Source: an uncultured Rhodospirillales bacterium (GTDB lineage: Bacteria > Pseudomonadota > Alphaproteobacteria > Acetobacterales > Acetobacteraceae). Taken from it: a stretch of 64,000 nucleotides of DNA. The DNA lies in the NCBI GenBank assembly GCA_903928895.1, contig CAIYSR010000162.1:1-64000 (forward strand), given 5' to 3'. Both the position numbers and the translations under genes were made by a program. This document shows, piece by piece, positions 28,152 to 39,113 of the stretch. The number at the start of each line of letters is the position of its first letter. The stretch's first letter is position 1. The notes beneath the pieces are model-generated. The model searched no databases. It was not told the DNA's origin and saw only the letters and a program-made list of their open reading frames with translations.

Positions 28152-29717
28152 TCAAGCCCGCTTCATGCCCCACAGGATCATGATGCCGGTGACCCGATCC
28201 TTGAGGTTTTTGCGCAGTGCCGTGCGGGCGTAGTAGGACCCGGTCGGCACGTAGGTCACCTCGTCGAGCGCAACACGCTGGATCTCCGCGGCGATGGTCT
28301 GCTGCATCGCGAGATTGGGTGCGTCGAACCAGCGGTCTCGCAACGTCTCGAGTTCGGGCACCGATGGCCATCCCGGCCAGGCCGCCTTGCCGTTGCCGCG
28401 GATGAAGCTGTTGACCGCCGGATCGACGAAATCGAAGCTGGCCGAACTGGTGCACAGCGCCGACCAGCCGCCTTTCTCCACCGGTTCCTGCGAGTTCCGC
28501 CGCTGGATCACAGTGCCCCAGTCCGACAGCGCGAAATCGAGGTTCATGCCGATCTGGCGGAACATGTCAGCCGCCACCTGGGTCATGGCGGCCGGAGCCA
28601 GGATGTCAGTCGGGCCGATGAGGCGCGTGAGCTGACCGGCATAGCCGGACTCCTTGAGCACCGCGCGGGCCCGCTCGACCCCGCGGGGCGCGAGCAGCCG
28701 CTCCATGCCCGCCGTGTTCGCCATCGGGGTTCCCGGCGTATAGACACCGACATTCTCGACGAAGCCCGACGGATCGGGGCCGACGATGGCACTCATGTAG
28801 TCCGACTGCACCACTGCGGCCAGCATGGCCTGACGCACCTTCTTGTCGTTGAACGGCGGATGCAGATGGTTCAGCCGCAGCAGGCCGCACAGCGGCCGTG
28901 GGTCGATGAGTTCGATGGCGATATTGGCGTTGCGGCGCATGAGGTCCTGCAACTCCGGCGGGGGCTGCTCGTACCAGTCGATCTCGCCGCGCTGCAGGGC
29001 GGCCGACGCGGTGGCGGCATCACCGATGATCTGCCACTCCACCCGGTCGAAAAACGCCTCCTTCGAGCCGGCGATCAGGCTTGGTGCTCCGGCGCGCGGC
29101 AGGTAGCGCGGGTTGCGATCATAAACGATGAGGCTACCGGAGTTGTACTCGCTCTTGCGGAACATGAACGGGCCGGAGCCGGTGGCGTCGTCGATCTGCT
29201 TGAAAGGGTCGGTCCGGGCGATGCGCTCGGGCATGACAAAGCAGGCCGAACTCACCTGGGCGAGGCCATTGAAAAGCAGCGGGAAAGGCTTCTTCAGCCG
29301 CAGCACCAGCCGCCGGTCATCCAGGGCGGCAACCTCGTCGAGCTTCTCGGCCAGTTTCTGCCCATAGGCCGTGCGCGGCATCCAGCGGGTAATGCTGGCC
29401 GCGGCGTCGCGCGCCAGCACCGGCGTGCCGTCATGAAAAGCGAGCCCGGGGCGCAAGGTGATGATAACCCGCCGCCCGTCCTCCTCGATGACATGGCCTT
29501 CCGCCATTTGAGGCTGCGGCGTGAGATCCCCATCCACGCCATAGAGCGTGTCATAGACCATGTGGCCGTGGTTGCGGGTGATGTTGGCCGTGGTCCAGAC
29601 CGGGTCAATCGAGGTCAGATTCGCCTGCGGCACCGCCCTGATCACCCGGGCCGGCTGGGCCACGGCGGGAGCCGCGAGCGCGGCGGTTGAGGTTGCAAGG
29701 AAGGCCCTGCGTTTCAT
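28152..29717 (-). CDS. Periplasmic family-5 (dipeptide/oligopeptide type) solute-binding protein
   Basis: The product has 521 residues. The ATG at 29717 gives MKRRAFLATSTAALAAPAVA, an export signal with paired arginines (Tat-like but lacking the full twin-Arg box), and has a GGAGCG site just upstream; an ATG 21 nt earlier is less likely. The mature part has the SBP_bac_5 layout: VYDTLYGVDGDLTPQPQMAE, LRPGLAFHDGTPVLARDAAA, RLNHLHPPFNDKKVRQAMLA. Family members deliver peptides, nickel or glutathione to DppBCDF-type importers. No permease lies beside it. A paralogue is at 44219 and an importer lacking a binding protein is at 50132-53877. Confidence 0.9.
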   Translation of the reverse strand: MKRRAFLATSTAALAAPAVAQPARVIRAVPQANLTSIDPVWTTANITRNHGHMVYDTLYGVDGDLTPQPQMAEGHVIEEDGRRVIITLRPGLAFHDGTPVLARDAAASITRWMPRTAYGQKLAEKLDEVAALDDRRLVLRLKKPFPLLFNGLAQVSSACFVMPERIARTDPFKQIDDATGSGPFMFRKSEYNSGSLIVYDRNPRYLPRAGAPSLIAGSKEAFFDRVEWQIIGDAATASAALQRGEIDWYEQPPPELQDLMRRNANIAIELIDPRPLCGLLRLNHLHPPFNDKKVRQAMLAAVVQSDYMSAIVGPDPSGFVENVGVYTPGTPMANTAGMERLLAPRGVERARAVLKESGYAGQLTRLIGPTDILAPAAMTQVAADMFRQIGMNLDFALSDWGTVIQRRNSQEPVEKGGWSALCTSSASFDFVDPAVNSFIRGNGKAAWPGWPSVPELETLRDRWFDAPNLAMQQTIAAEIQRVALDEVTYVPTGSYYARTALRKNLKDRVTGIMILWGMKRA

Positions 29718-29848
29718 GGCGGCGCTCCATCGGATCATGCCACCCCACGCTAGGCCACACGCTTGTCACCCCGCAACCGGGCAGCGATCGCCCGGACAAT
29801 TTTGCCCGGTCGGATATCGAGCCTGCCAAATATTGAACTTTGCCGATC

Positions 29849-30027
29849 GCGAAGAAGGACCCCCAGGCAGGAAGGAAGCGTTTCTTTTTTTGAAAAAAGA
29901 AACAAAAAAACTTTACCCGTGGCTTCGCCGTGGATGAAACGACCCACTCCAGCGGACAAAAGTTTTTTGCTTCTTTTTTTCAAAAAAGAAGCGCTTCCCT
30001 GTCCCGATTAAGGAAGCGCCATTCCTT
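29849..30027. repeat. A/T-tract double-hairpin repeat, copy A
   Basis: The core element (29874-29998) runs from GGAAGCG to CGCTTCC. It holds one hairpin of TTTC-T7 against A6-GAAAC near each end, the outward runs A7CTT/AAGT6 that also pair with each other, and a 45-bp central segment with GTGGCTTCGCCGTGGATGAA. The flank GATCGCGAAGAAGGA on the left and CGATTAAGGAAGCGCCAT on the right are shared with copy B. The copy lies in the 323-bp gap between the D-aminoacylase-like gene (ending at 30041) and the solute-binding gene, where it could terminate transcription in either direction. Confidence 0.85.
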
Positions 30028-30040
30028 TCCGGGGTTGGTA

Positions 30041-31729
30041 TCAGGACGCGCGGATCAACCGGCCGGGCAAAGCCCCGGTCGCCACTCCGTCGCGGTGCAC
30101 GGCCACGCCCGACAGGATCGTTGCGGTGTACCCATCCGTGCGCTGCACCAGCCGCCGGCCGCCCGCAGGCAGGTCGTAGCGGACCTCGGGCGCATGGGCG
30201 CGCAGCTTGTCATAGTCGATCACGTTGAGGTCGGCCTTGCAGCCCGGTGCCACCAGCCCGCGATCGGTCAGCCCCAGGGCCAGCGCATTGTCACGCGACA
30301 GCCGCCGGATCACCCATTCCAGCGGCAACCGCTCGCCCCGGCTGCGATCGCGGGTCCAGTGCGTGATCATCGTGGTCGGCGCGGACGCATCGCAGATGAT
30401 CGAGACATGGGCGCCGCCGTCGCCGAGCCCCATGATCGTGTTGGGGTGCTGCATCATCTCCTGAACCGCGCCAAGATCGCCGGCGGCGTAGTTGATGATC
30501 GGCCGGTACAAGATGTTCCGCCCGTCGCGCTCCATCAGCAGATCGTACGCCATCGCCGCCGGCTCCAGCCCGGCGCGGGCCGCGCGGGCGGCCACGCTGG
30601 CCTCCGGTGGCGGTTCATAGTCGGGGCTCTCGCCCATCGGGAATATCTTGTCCCACGTCGTCAACCGGTGCCGCAGCGTCACGTCCTCGGTATGCTCGGC
30701 CAGAAGTTTCGCGCGGAAGCCGGGCTGGCGCAGGAAGTCCAGTTTCGCCGGGAAGGGCAGCTTCGCCACCTCCTGCCAGGAGGGGCAGCCGATGAAGGGG
30801 TTCTGCGAAATCTCGAAGCCGAGCATCACCCCCACCGGCCGTGCCATCACCTGGCCGAAGATCTTATGGCCAGCGGCGTTGGCCGCCTCGATATGGCCGA
30901 GAATGCGGCGCCAGGCGTCCGGCCGCTGTTCGCGTTGCAGCAGGGAGATCGTCATCGGCCGTCCCGAGCCGGCCGCCAGACGCCGCAGCATGGCGAACTC
31001 GCCATCGACGTCCTCGAAATCGGAAATCACCTGCATCCAGCCGCTGCCCAGTGCCGCCGCGATCTCGGCAAGTTCGGCCTCCTCGGCGCGCAGGGTCGGG
31101 ATATGCCGGCCGTCCAACGTCTTGTGCGCCAGGGTGCGCGACGTCGAGAAGCCGAGCGCGCCGGCCCGCATGCCCTCGGCGGCCAGCCGCGCCATCTCTG
31201 CCCGATCCGCCGCCGTCGCCGGCTCGCGATTGGCGCCGCGCTCACCCATCACATGAACCCGCAGCGCGGCGTGGGGAACCTGCGCGGCAACGTCGGCATC
31301 ATATTGCCGTGCCGCCAGCGCATCGAGAAACTCGGGAAATGTCTGCCAATTCCACGGCAGCCCCTCGGTCAGCACAACCTCGGGAATGTCCTCCACCCCC
31401 TCCATCAGTTCCACCAGCATTTTGCGCCGCTCGGGCAGGCAGGGGGCAAAACCGACGCCGCAATTGCCGATCAGCACTGTCGTCACGCCATTCCACGAGG
31501 AGGGCGTGATATGGCTGCCCCAGGTAGCCTGGGCATCGTAATGGGTGTGAACGTCGACAAACCCGGGCGTAACGATCTTGCCGCGCGCATCGATCTCCTC
31601 GGCCCCCCGCCCGCGCACCTCGCCCACCGCGACGATGCGGCTCCCCGCGATGGCGACGTCCGCCACCCGCGGCGGGGCGCCCGAGCCATCCACCACGGTC
31701 GCGTCGCGGATCACCAGTGTCAGGTCCAT
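30041..31729 (-). CDS. N-acyl-D-amino-acid deacylase-like amidohydrolase
   Basis: The product has 562 residues from the ATG at 31729, which is preceded by a GGGAGGAA ribosome site. It is a metal-dependent amidohydrolase of the D-aminoacylase/dihydroorotase superfamily. The metal-binding HxH appears in PGFVDVHTHYDAQATWG (about residues 52-68), a further catalytic Asp in MGLGDGGAHVS, and the second-sphere segment is GVTTVLIGNCGVGFAP. The small N-terminal and C-terminal beta-sandwich regions are present (VAPGCKADLNVIDYD). Members cleave N-acyl-D-amino acids; other amidohydrolase substrates are possible. The stop coincides with a GATACCAACCC half-repeat. Confidence 0.88.
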   Translation of the reverse strand: MDLTLVIRDATVVDGSGAPPRVADVAIAGSRIVAVGEVRGRGAEEIDARGKIVTPGFVDVHTHYDAQATWGSHITPSSWNGVTTVLIGNCGVGFAPCLPERRKMLVELMEGVEDIPEVVLTEGLPWNWQTFPEFLDALAARQYDADVAAQVPHAALRVHVMGERGANREPATAADRAEMARLAAEGMRAGALGFSTSRTLAHKTLDGRHIPTLRAEEAELAEIAAALGSGWMQVISDFEDVDGEFAMLRRLAAGSGRPMTISLLQREQRPDAWRRILGHIEAANAAGHKIFGQVMARPVGVMLGFEISQNPFIGCPSWQEVAKLPFPAKLDFLRQPGFRAKLLAEHTEDVTLRHRLTTWDKIFPMGESPDYEPPPEASVAARAARAGLEPAAMAYDLLMERDGRNILYRPIINYAAGDLGAVQEMMQHPNTIMGLGDGGAHVSIICDASAPTTMITHWTRDRSRGERLPLEWVIRRLSRDNALALGLTDRGLVAPGCKADLNVIDYDKLRAHAPEVRYDLPAGGRRLVQRTDGYTATILSGVAVHRDGVATGALPGRLIRAS

Positions 31730-31982
31730 GCGTTCCTCCCCGTTTTCGCCCAGCCTAGCGCGGAGGCCACAACGATGCACCATCCCAATAGCCCGGACGA
31801 ATCCGGCATGCACCGGGACGCGCGGCGCCAGCCCGGCCCTTCACCGGTCTGACTGGCGAACGGCTCTGGCAAATCCTCCGAAATTCGAGCCATATGCCGC
31901 ATGGCGGGACGGTCGACGCGCGTCTCGCCGCAGCCAATTCCGTTATCGTACCCCGAGATTGTATCAAGCCAGGAGCACCCGA

Positions 31983-32237
31983 ATGCGCGCTATCTTCGTG
32001 ATGATCAAATGCGAGATGGGTCAGGTCTACCGCGTCGCGCAGACCGCTGCGGACACCATCGAGGCGCTCTCCGAGTTGCATTCCACATCCGGCCAATATG
32101 ACCTGCTCGGCAAATTCTACCTTGAGCCCGACCAGGATACCGGACTGTTCGTGACCGAGCAGTTGCAGACCATCCCCGGCGTGAAGGACACCTATACCTT
32201 GGTGACCTTCAACGCGTTTGTGGGCGGCCAGAAGTAG
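31983..32237 (+). CDS. Stand-alone Lrp/AsnC ligand-binding (RAM) domain protein
   Basis: This 84-residue protein starts at the ATG at 31983, behind a CAGGAG site. The sequence (MRAIFVMIKCEMGQVYRVAQ...) has the alternating strand/helix pattern of the ferredoxin-like RAM domain that in Lrp/AsnC regulators binds an amino-acid effector and drives oligomerisation. No helix-turn-helix precedes it; the gene is complete at this length. Such single-domain versions may sense amino acids and bind full-length regulators. It is convergent with the OYE gene, whose stop is 1 nt past this one. The 250 bp upstream contain no gene I can support. Confidence 0.85.
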   Translation: MRAIFVMIKCEMGQVYRVAQTAADTIEALSELHSTSGQYDLLGKFYLEPDQDTGLFVTEQLQTIPGVKDTYTLVTFNAFVGGQK

Positions 32238-32238
32238 C

Positions 32239-34213
<1,975 letters not shown>

Positions 34214-34217
<4 letters not shown>

Positions 34218-35062
34218 ACATCCTCTCGATCCAGTCCTGGGTCGCCTACGGGCATGTCGGGAACGCCAGCGCGATGTTCCCCTTGCAGCGACTGGGTGCC
34301 GAGGTGTGGGCGGTCAACACGGTGCAGTTTTCGAACCACACCGGCTACGGCGACTGGACCGGCGACGTCTACAGCGGCACCCAGGTCGCCCGCCTGATCG
34401 ACGGCATCGAGCGCCGCGGAGCGCTGTCGCGCTGCGATGCCGTCCTCTCCGGCTACATGGGCGACGAAGGCATCGGCCATGCCATCCTCGACGCCGTCGC
34501 CCGCGCCAAAAAAGCCAGCCCCGACTGCCTCTACTGCTGCGATCCGGTGATCGGCGACGACGACACCGATATCTATGTCCGCGCCGGCATCCCCGAGCTG
34601 ATCCGCGACCAGGCCCTCCCCGCCGCCGACATCGCCACGCCGAACCTGTTCGAACTGCGCCTGCTGACGGGCCTGCCGACCTCGACGCTGGACGAGGTCA
34701 AGCGCGCGGTCGCAGCACTGCACGCCCTGGGCCCCAAGACCGTTCTGGTCACCTCGGTCGAAACCAACGACACCCCAAGCGGCAGCATGGACATGCTGTG
34801 CAGCGAGGGCGGCCACACCCATCTCCTGCGCACCCCCCGGCTCGATCTGCAAATCAACGGCGCCGGGGACGCGATCGCCGCCATGTTCCTGTTTCACCGC
34901 ATCAAGACCGGCAGCACCCCCCAGGCCATGGCCGAGGCCGGCAGTTCCATCTACGGGCTGCTGTTGCGGACGCACGCGGCCGGCGCGCGCGAAATCCTGA
35001 CCGTGGCCGCCCAGGACGAGTTCATCAGCCCGACCCGCCGCTTCTTGCCCATCGCCTGCTGA
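34214..35062 (+). CDS. pdxY: Pyridoxal kinase PdxY
   Basis: PdxY phosphorylates pyridoxal to PLP in the B6 salvage route. The GTG at 34214 overlaps the SDR stop and gives a 282-residue protein of normal length, starting MNILSIQSWVAYGHVGNASA after fMet. Ribokinase-fold landmarks are the N-terminal SxVAYGHVGN substrate segment, CDPVIGDDD, TPNLFELRLLTG, and the C-terminal NGAGDAIAAMFL, where the anion hole and catalytic Asp lie in the GAGD motif. Salvage PLP would serve the several PLP enzymes in this window. The next gene starts 6 nt downstream. Confidence 0.95.
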
Positions 35063-35068
35063 GCGCCG

Positions 35069-36805
35069 ATGCGCTTCCTGCGCCTCTACGCCCGGGTGAT
35101 CGCCGTCCTCAGGCCCGACCGGACCAAGGCCCTGTGGCTGATGGCCGCAAACCTGCTGATCGCCGGCCTGCTGTTTGTCGAGCCCCTGCTGTTCGGCCGG
35201 GTGATCCAGATGCTGGCCGACGGCGCCACGATGGGCCCTGCCGTGACCCTGCTCGGCAGCTGGGCCGGCGTCGGCCTGCTCGGCATCGTCGCCAGCATCG
35301 CCGCCTCACTGCACGCCGAGCGCCTCGCCCATCGCAACCGCCTGCAGGCCATGGCGCGGTTCTATCAGCACGTGCTCGCCCTCCCGCCCGCCTTCCATGG
35401 CGACACCCGCACCGGCGGGCTGATGAAGGTGATGCTGTCCGGGGCGGACACGATGTTCTGGCTCTGGCTCAGCCTGTTTCGCGATCAGCTCGGCATCTGG
35501 CTGGCGCTGATCATCCTGCCGCCGCTCACGCTGTTCCTGAACTGGCGCCTCGCCATCGCCCTCGTGGTGCTGGTCGCGCTGTTCGCGGTGCTGATCCTGT
35601 TCGTGGTGCGCAAAACCGAGGGCGGCCAGCGCCGGGCGCAGCACTGGCAGATCGAACTGGTCGGCACGGCGCAGGACGCCCTCGCCAACGTCACGGTGGT
35701 GCAATCCTTCACCCGCCTCGGCGATGAAATGCAGCGCTTCGGCGCCATCATGCAGGAGGTGATCCGCCACCAGTTCCCGGTGCTGAACTGGTGGGCGGTC
35801 GCCAATGTCATGACCCGCAGCGCCAGCACCGTCGCGGTCATCACCATCGTCATCGCCGGCACGGTGCTGCATGCCCGGGATCAGGCCAGCGTCGGCGAGA
35901 TCGTCACCTTCATGGGGCTCGCGAGCCTGCTGATTTCCCGGCTGGACGCGGCGACGCAGTTTGCCACAAGGCTGTTCAGCGAAATGCCGGGCCTCGCCGC
36001 CTTTTTTGACGTGCTGGACGCCGAAAGCGCGGTCCCCGACCGCCCCGGCGCCTACGCCCTGCCGGCCGGGCCGGGCGAGGTCACCTTCGATGATGTGTCC
36101 TTCGCCTATCCCGCCGGCACCCAGGTGCTGTTCCAGATATCGATCGCCGCCCACCCCGGCCAGACCGTTGCCCTGGTCGGCGCGACCGGCGCCGGCAAGT
36201 CCAGCTGCATGGCCCTGCTCGAACGCTTCTGGGACCCCCAGTCCGGTGCCATCCGGATCGACGGCCACGATATCCGCGGCGTCACGCTCGACAGCCTGCG
36301 CGGGCGCATCGGCGTCGTCTTCCAGGACAGCATGCTGCTCAACCGCTCCATCCGCGAAAACCTGCTGATCGGCCGCCCCGACGCCACCCAGGCCCAGATC
36401 GAGGCCGCGACCACCGCGGCCGAGGCGCATGACTTCATCGTCGCCTCGGCCGAGGGCTACGAAACCATGGTCGGCGAACGCGGCGCCACCCTCTCCGGCG
36501 GCCAGCGCCAGCGCCTGGCGATCGCCCGCGCTTTGCTGAAGGACCCCGCGATCCTCATCCTCGATGAGGCCACCAGCGCGCTGGATGCCGAAACCGAGGC
36601 CCGCGTCGCCACCGCACTGCGCCGCCTGATCCATGGCCGCACCTGCTTCGTCATTGCTCACCGTCTCTCCACCGTACGTGACGCCGATACGATCCTGGTG
36701 TTCGAGCACGGCCGCATCGTCGAGCAAGGTAACTTAGCCGACCTCATGGCGCTCGACGGCCGGTTCGCGGCCCTGGTCGCCACCCAACTCGCCCCCGCCG
36801 GCTGA
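35069..36805 (+). CDS. ndvA: ABC exporter, NdvA/ChvA-like (cyclic beta-1,2-glucan type)
   Basis: This 578-residue half-transporter has six N-terminal membrane helices (about residues 20-300) and a C-terminal ATPase. The membrane part shows the NdvA-like VEPLLFGRVIQML and VGEIVTFMGLASLLISRLD. The ATPase has Walker A GATGAGKSS, the signature LSGGQRQRLAIARALLKDP, Walker B ILILDEATSALD and the H-loop VIAHRLST. NdvA/ChvA exports cyclic beta-1,2-glucan to the periplasm; no glucan synthase (ndvB) is in the window, so the substrate remains an inference. A multidrug MsbA-like role is the main alternative. Confidence 0.8.
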   Translation: MRFLRLYARVIAVLRPDRTKALWLMAANLLIAGLLFVEPLLFGRVIQMLADGATMGPAVTLLGSWAGVGLLGIVASIAASLHAERLAHRNRLQAMARFYQHVLALPPAFHGDTRTGGLMKVMLSGADTMFWLWLSLFRDQLGIWLALIILPPLTLFLNWRLAIALVVLVALFAVLILFVVRKTEGGQRRAQHWQIELVGTAQDALANVTVVQSFTRLGDEMQRFGAIMQEVIRHQFPVLNWWAVANVMTRSASTVAVITIVIAGTVLHARDQASVGEIVTFMGLASLLISRLDAATQFATRLFSEMPGLAAFFDVLDAESAVPDRPGAYALPAGPGEVTFDDVSFAYPAGTQVLFQISIAAHPGQTVALVGATGAGKSSCMALLERFWDPQSGAIRIDGHDIRGVTLDSLRGRIGVVFQDSMLLNRSIRENLLIGRPDATQAQIEAATTAAEAHDFIVASAEGYETMVGERGATLSGGQRQRLAIARALLKDPAILILDEATSALDAETEARVATALRRLIHGRTCFVIAHRLSTVRDADTILVFEHGRIVEQGNLADLMALDGRFAALVATQLAPAG

Positions 36806-36916
36806 AATGGTGCAGTGCACACCAACCATTTGCATTTCCCGCCCCGAATGGCGCAGCCTCGGTGCCCCGGGCCGGTCGCGGCCGTGCGGCCGGTCCCCAA
36901 CAGGGGAGGATCGCCG

Positions 36917-37351
36917 ATGACTGTCGCTGCGATGCTGAAGCACAAGGGCCACGAAGTGGTCTCCGTGCACCCGACGACCACGGTGGCGGACCTTGCCGCC
37001 GTGCTGACCTCACACCGCATTGGCGCCGCGGTGGTGCTGAACGATGGCGGCCGTCTCCATGGCGTGGTCAGCGAGCGCGACATCGTCGTCGCTCTGGCCG
37101 CCCATGGCGCAGCCACGCTCGATATGACGGTGGACGCGCTGATGACCCACGACGTGGTCACCGCCACGCGCCACACCACCGTGGCGCAGGCGATGGCACT
37201 GATGACCGAAGGCCGCTTTCGTCACCTGCCGGTGCTCGACGGTGACCGCCTGATCGGCGTCATCAGCATCGGCGATGTGGTGAAGGCACGGATGATGGCC
37301 CAGGAAGGCGAGGTCGAAAGCCTGCGCGCCTACGTCGCCGGCGCCGCATAA
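36917..37351 (+). CDS. CBS-domain pair protein
   Basis: This 144-residue protein starts at the ATG at 36917, behind GGGGAGGA. It consists of two CBS domains and nothing else: residues 8-60 with VSVHPTTTVADLAAVLTSHR and RLHGVVSERDIV, and residues 75-135 with DVVTATRHTTVAQAMALM, LPVLDGDRLIGVISIGDVV. Paired CBS modules bind adenosine nucleotides and report energy state to partner proteins. It is separated from the ABC exporter by 111 nt and is probably a separate unit. The hairpin repeat copy B follows as a likely terminator. Confidence 0.93.
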   Translation: MTVAAMLKHKGHEVVSVHPTTTVADLAAVLTSHRIGAAVVLNDGGRLHGVVSERDIVVALAAHGAATLDMTVDALMTHDVVTATRHTTVAQAMALMTEGRFRHLPVLDGDRLIGVISIGDVVKARMMAQEGEVESLRAYVAGAA

Positions 37352-37380
37352 GACCAACCCTGCTGGATATTGACCTTCGC

Positions 37381-37567
37381 GGATCGCGGAGAAGGAACAG
37401 CAGCGAGGAAGGAAGCGTTTCTTTTTTTGAAAAAAAAGAAACAAAAAAACTTCACCCGTGGCTTCACCAAGGATGAAACGACCGACTCCGACGGACAAAA
37501 GTTTTTTGCTTCTTTTTTTCAAAAAAGAAGCGCTTCCCTGCCCTGATTATGAAAGCGCCATCCTTTT
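37381..37567. repeat. A/T-tract double-hairpin repeat, copy B
   Basis: This has the same layout as copy A: GGATCGCGGAGAAGGAACAG lead-in, GGAAGCG...T7/A7 hairpin, central segment with GTGGCTTCACCAAGGATGAA and GGACAAAAG, then the GCTTC-T7/A6-GAAGC hairpin ending at CGCTTCC (37531-37537), and the trailing flank GATTATGAAAGCGCCAT. It sits in the 257-bp gap between two convergent genes (CBS protein and glycine-zipper lipoprotein), the classic place for a bidirectional terminator. Confidence 0.85.
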
Positions 37568-37608
37568 CAAAATCCGCTACAACAGGGCGGGGGATGGCTG
37601 CCTCCCGC

Positions 37609-37845
37609 CTACTTCCAAACCGGCTTGCCGAGGTCGATCTGGTCCTGCGTGGTGCTCCCGCCGGTGACAGCGCCGACCCCCGCACCGATGCCGGCGCCGA
37701 CCAGCACGCCCACTGGCCCGCCGAGCAGCCCGATCACCGCGCCGCTGGCGGCGCCGGTGCCGGCACCCGTGCTCACGCGATCGAAATTGCCGCTGCCGCA
37801 CCCAGCCACCAAGGCCACGGCTGGAATCAAGAACAAGGCGCGCAT
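37609..37845 (-). CDS. Small glycine-zipper lipoprotein
   Basis: The product has 78 residues. I choose the second of two close ATGs (37845), because GGAGG lies 8 nt before it and only 2 nt before the first (37851). The signal ends in a lipobox VAGC with Cys16. The rest is a glycine-zipper membrane segment (ASGAVIGLLGGPVGVLVGAG), of the type seen in small outer-membrane lipoproteins such as the OsmB/SlyB/Rick17kDa group. Convergent with the CBS protein gene. Function unknown. Confidence 0.85.
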   Translation of the reverse strand: MRALFLIPAVALVAGCGSGNFDRVSTGAGTGAASGAVIGLLGGPVGVLVGAGIGAGVGAVTGGSTTQDQIDLGKPVWK

Positions 37846-38046
37846 GGTCATAGCCTCCGCGGGGTTGCGATCCCCGTTCCTTAGCAGAGCCCGGCCGATT
37901 CTAAGCAGGCTTTCGCAGGACGGACCACGGATGCATTTGCAAACATCTTGCAGTCGAAAGCCAGCTGAGCATTCAGCAAGAGCGCAAACCTGGGAGGGTT
38001 TGCTTAGCCCGCCCAAGTCCGGCCCGCCCGAACCGCACGACGACAC

Positions 38047-38724
38047 TCAACGCCGCGGAAACGGTTGCGCCAGGGAGCCGCCGGCACCGCAGTAGCGGGC
38101 TGAGACATCGTCCTTGGGATCGCCATGCCGGGCCGCGAGTCCGAGCCGGGTCGGCGTCAATGTGAGGACATGGCTGCCCTGGTTGATCCCACGAGGCTCC
38201 ATCCGCGTCACCGTCAGGCCGCCCGCGCCGTCGCTGCGGCCAATTCCGGTAAAGCTGCATCTCCAGTTCGCCGCGGTCACGCGTAGGTTCACCAGCACGA
38301 CAGTGCCGGGGGCGAGCATGATCACAAGTTCGCGCGTCGGCTCGACCGGCGTGCCGTACCGCCCCACCACCCCATCGAGCGGCGAAGCGGCCCGCGGATC
38401 CGGCTTGTAGCCGAGCACGGCCAGACGGCTCAAATATTGCTGCAACAGGCAGGTCGGTACCGGGCCGCAGCGGGCCCGCGCGGCTGTCCACTCCTGGTGC
38501 CCCTTGAGCAGCAAATCTCCCTGCGGATCATCCTCGTCGGCCAGCCCGAGGGTCTCCACCGCGTCGGCATAGGCCGCGACCGCCCTCTCATCGAGCTGCG
38601 ACAAGGCCGGCTCGGCGCAGATCGTCTTCTCGATCGCCGTCGCCGCACGGGTGCAATCGAATGACGCGCCTTGCGCGCCGGCGCTCGCGAACAGAAACAC
38701 AATCGTGAAAGCAACCGGTCTCAT
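38047..38724 (-). CDS. Secreted LprI-like N-terminal domain protein (DUF1311)
   Basis: The product has 225 residues with an N-terminal signal peptide (residues 1-19, VFLFASAGAQG). The following segment SFDCTRAATAIEKTICAEP with Cys24 and Cys36, then QLDERAVAAYADAV, is the DUF1311/LprI N-terminal pattern of periplasmic proteins; LprI-type proteins can inhibit host lysozyme, but most members are uncharacterised. Additional cysteines in GPVPTCLLQQYL and NWRCSFTGI suggest further disulphides. The C-terminal half does not match anything I know. Isolated gene. Confidence 0.8.
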   Translation of the reverse strand: MRPVAFTIVFLFASAGAQGASFDCTRAATAIEKTICAEPALSQLDERAVAAYADAVETLGLADEDDPQGDLLLKGHQEWTAARARCGPVPTCLLQQYLSRLAVLGYKPDPRAASPLDGVVGRYGTPVEPTRELVIMLAPGTVVLVNLRVTAANWRCSFTGIGRSDGAGGLTVTRMEPRGINQGSHVLTLTPTRLGLAARHGDPKDDVSARYCGAGGSLAQPFPRR

Positions 38725-38808
38725 GCGCCACTCCGCTCGCCAGAAGCGATGATGACGGATCGCCCGGCCGCACGCCAGAGCAAGCCCGGGCGCGCCCCGC
38801 GCTGCGGG

Positions 38809-38940
38809 TCAGGCCGCCTGGAGTCCCGCCAGGACCCGATCGGGCGTTTGTTGGAACGGCATGTCGAGTGCGGCGATTCGCGCCGCCAGCAGCGCCAGCG
38901 CGATCTGGCCCGCGATCGACAGGTTGTGCAGTGTCGTCAT
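38809..38940 (-). CDS. Possible 43-residue small protein
   Basis: A short ORF starting MTTLHNLSIAGQIALALLAA and ending with a charged PDRVLAGLQAA tail. On the minus strand GGAGG lies 7 nt before this ATG (and 4 nt before an alternative ATG 3 nt upstream), a strong ribosome site for so short a frame. A hydrophobic stretch (residues 8-25) could be a short membrane or amphipathic helix. Nothing homologous is known to me. The remaining DNA between the DUF1311 gene and the flavin reductase holds no other gene I can support. Confidence 0.45.
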   Translation of the reverse strand: MTTLHNLSIAGQIALALLAARIAALDMPFQQTPDRVLAGLQAA

Positions 38941-39113
38941 CATCGAGCCTCCACAATGCGCCGCCACCCTTGCGCGAACCGATGAAAGACGGGTGAATCG
39001 GGCGGACCGCCAGGGTTGCACCCAGCGCATTGCCTGCGTAGAGCCACGGCCCTGGACAGAACTGGCCGATGCGGGCCTTCTCGGCGCCATCCGCATTCCT
39101 CCTGGAGCCCGCC

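Noticed and set aside
28107-29690. Plus-strand ORF of 527 codons opposite the solute-binding protein
   Set aside because: Antisense of a clear SBP_bac_5 gene with a signal peptide and ribosome site.
29881-30000. Short ORFs reading KSFLLLFFKKE-type peptides at the hairpin repeats
   Set aside because: They arise from translating the T/A-tract hairpins and recur at each copy; they are repeat sequence, not genes.
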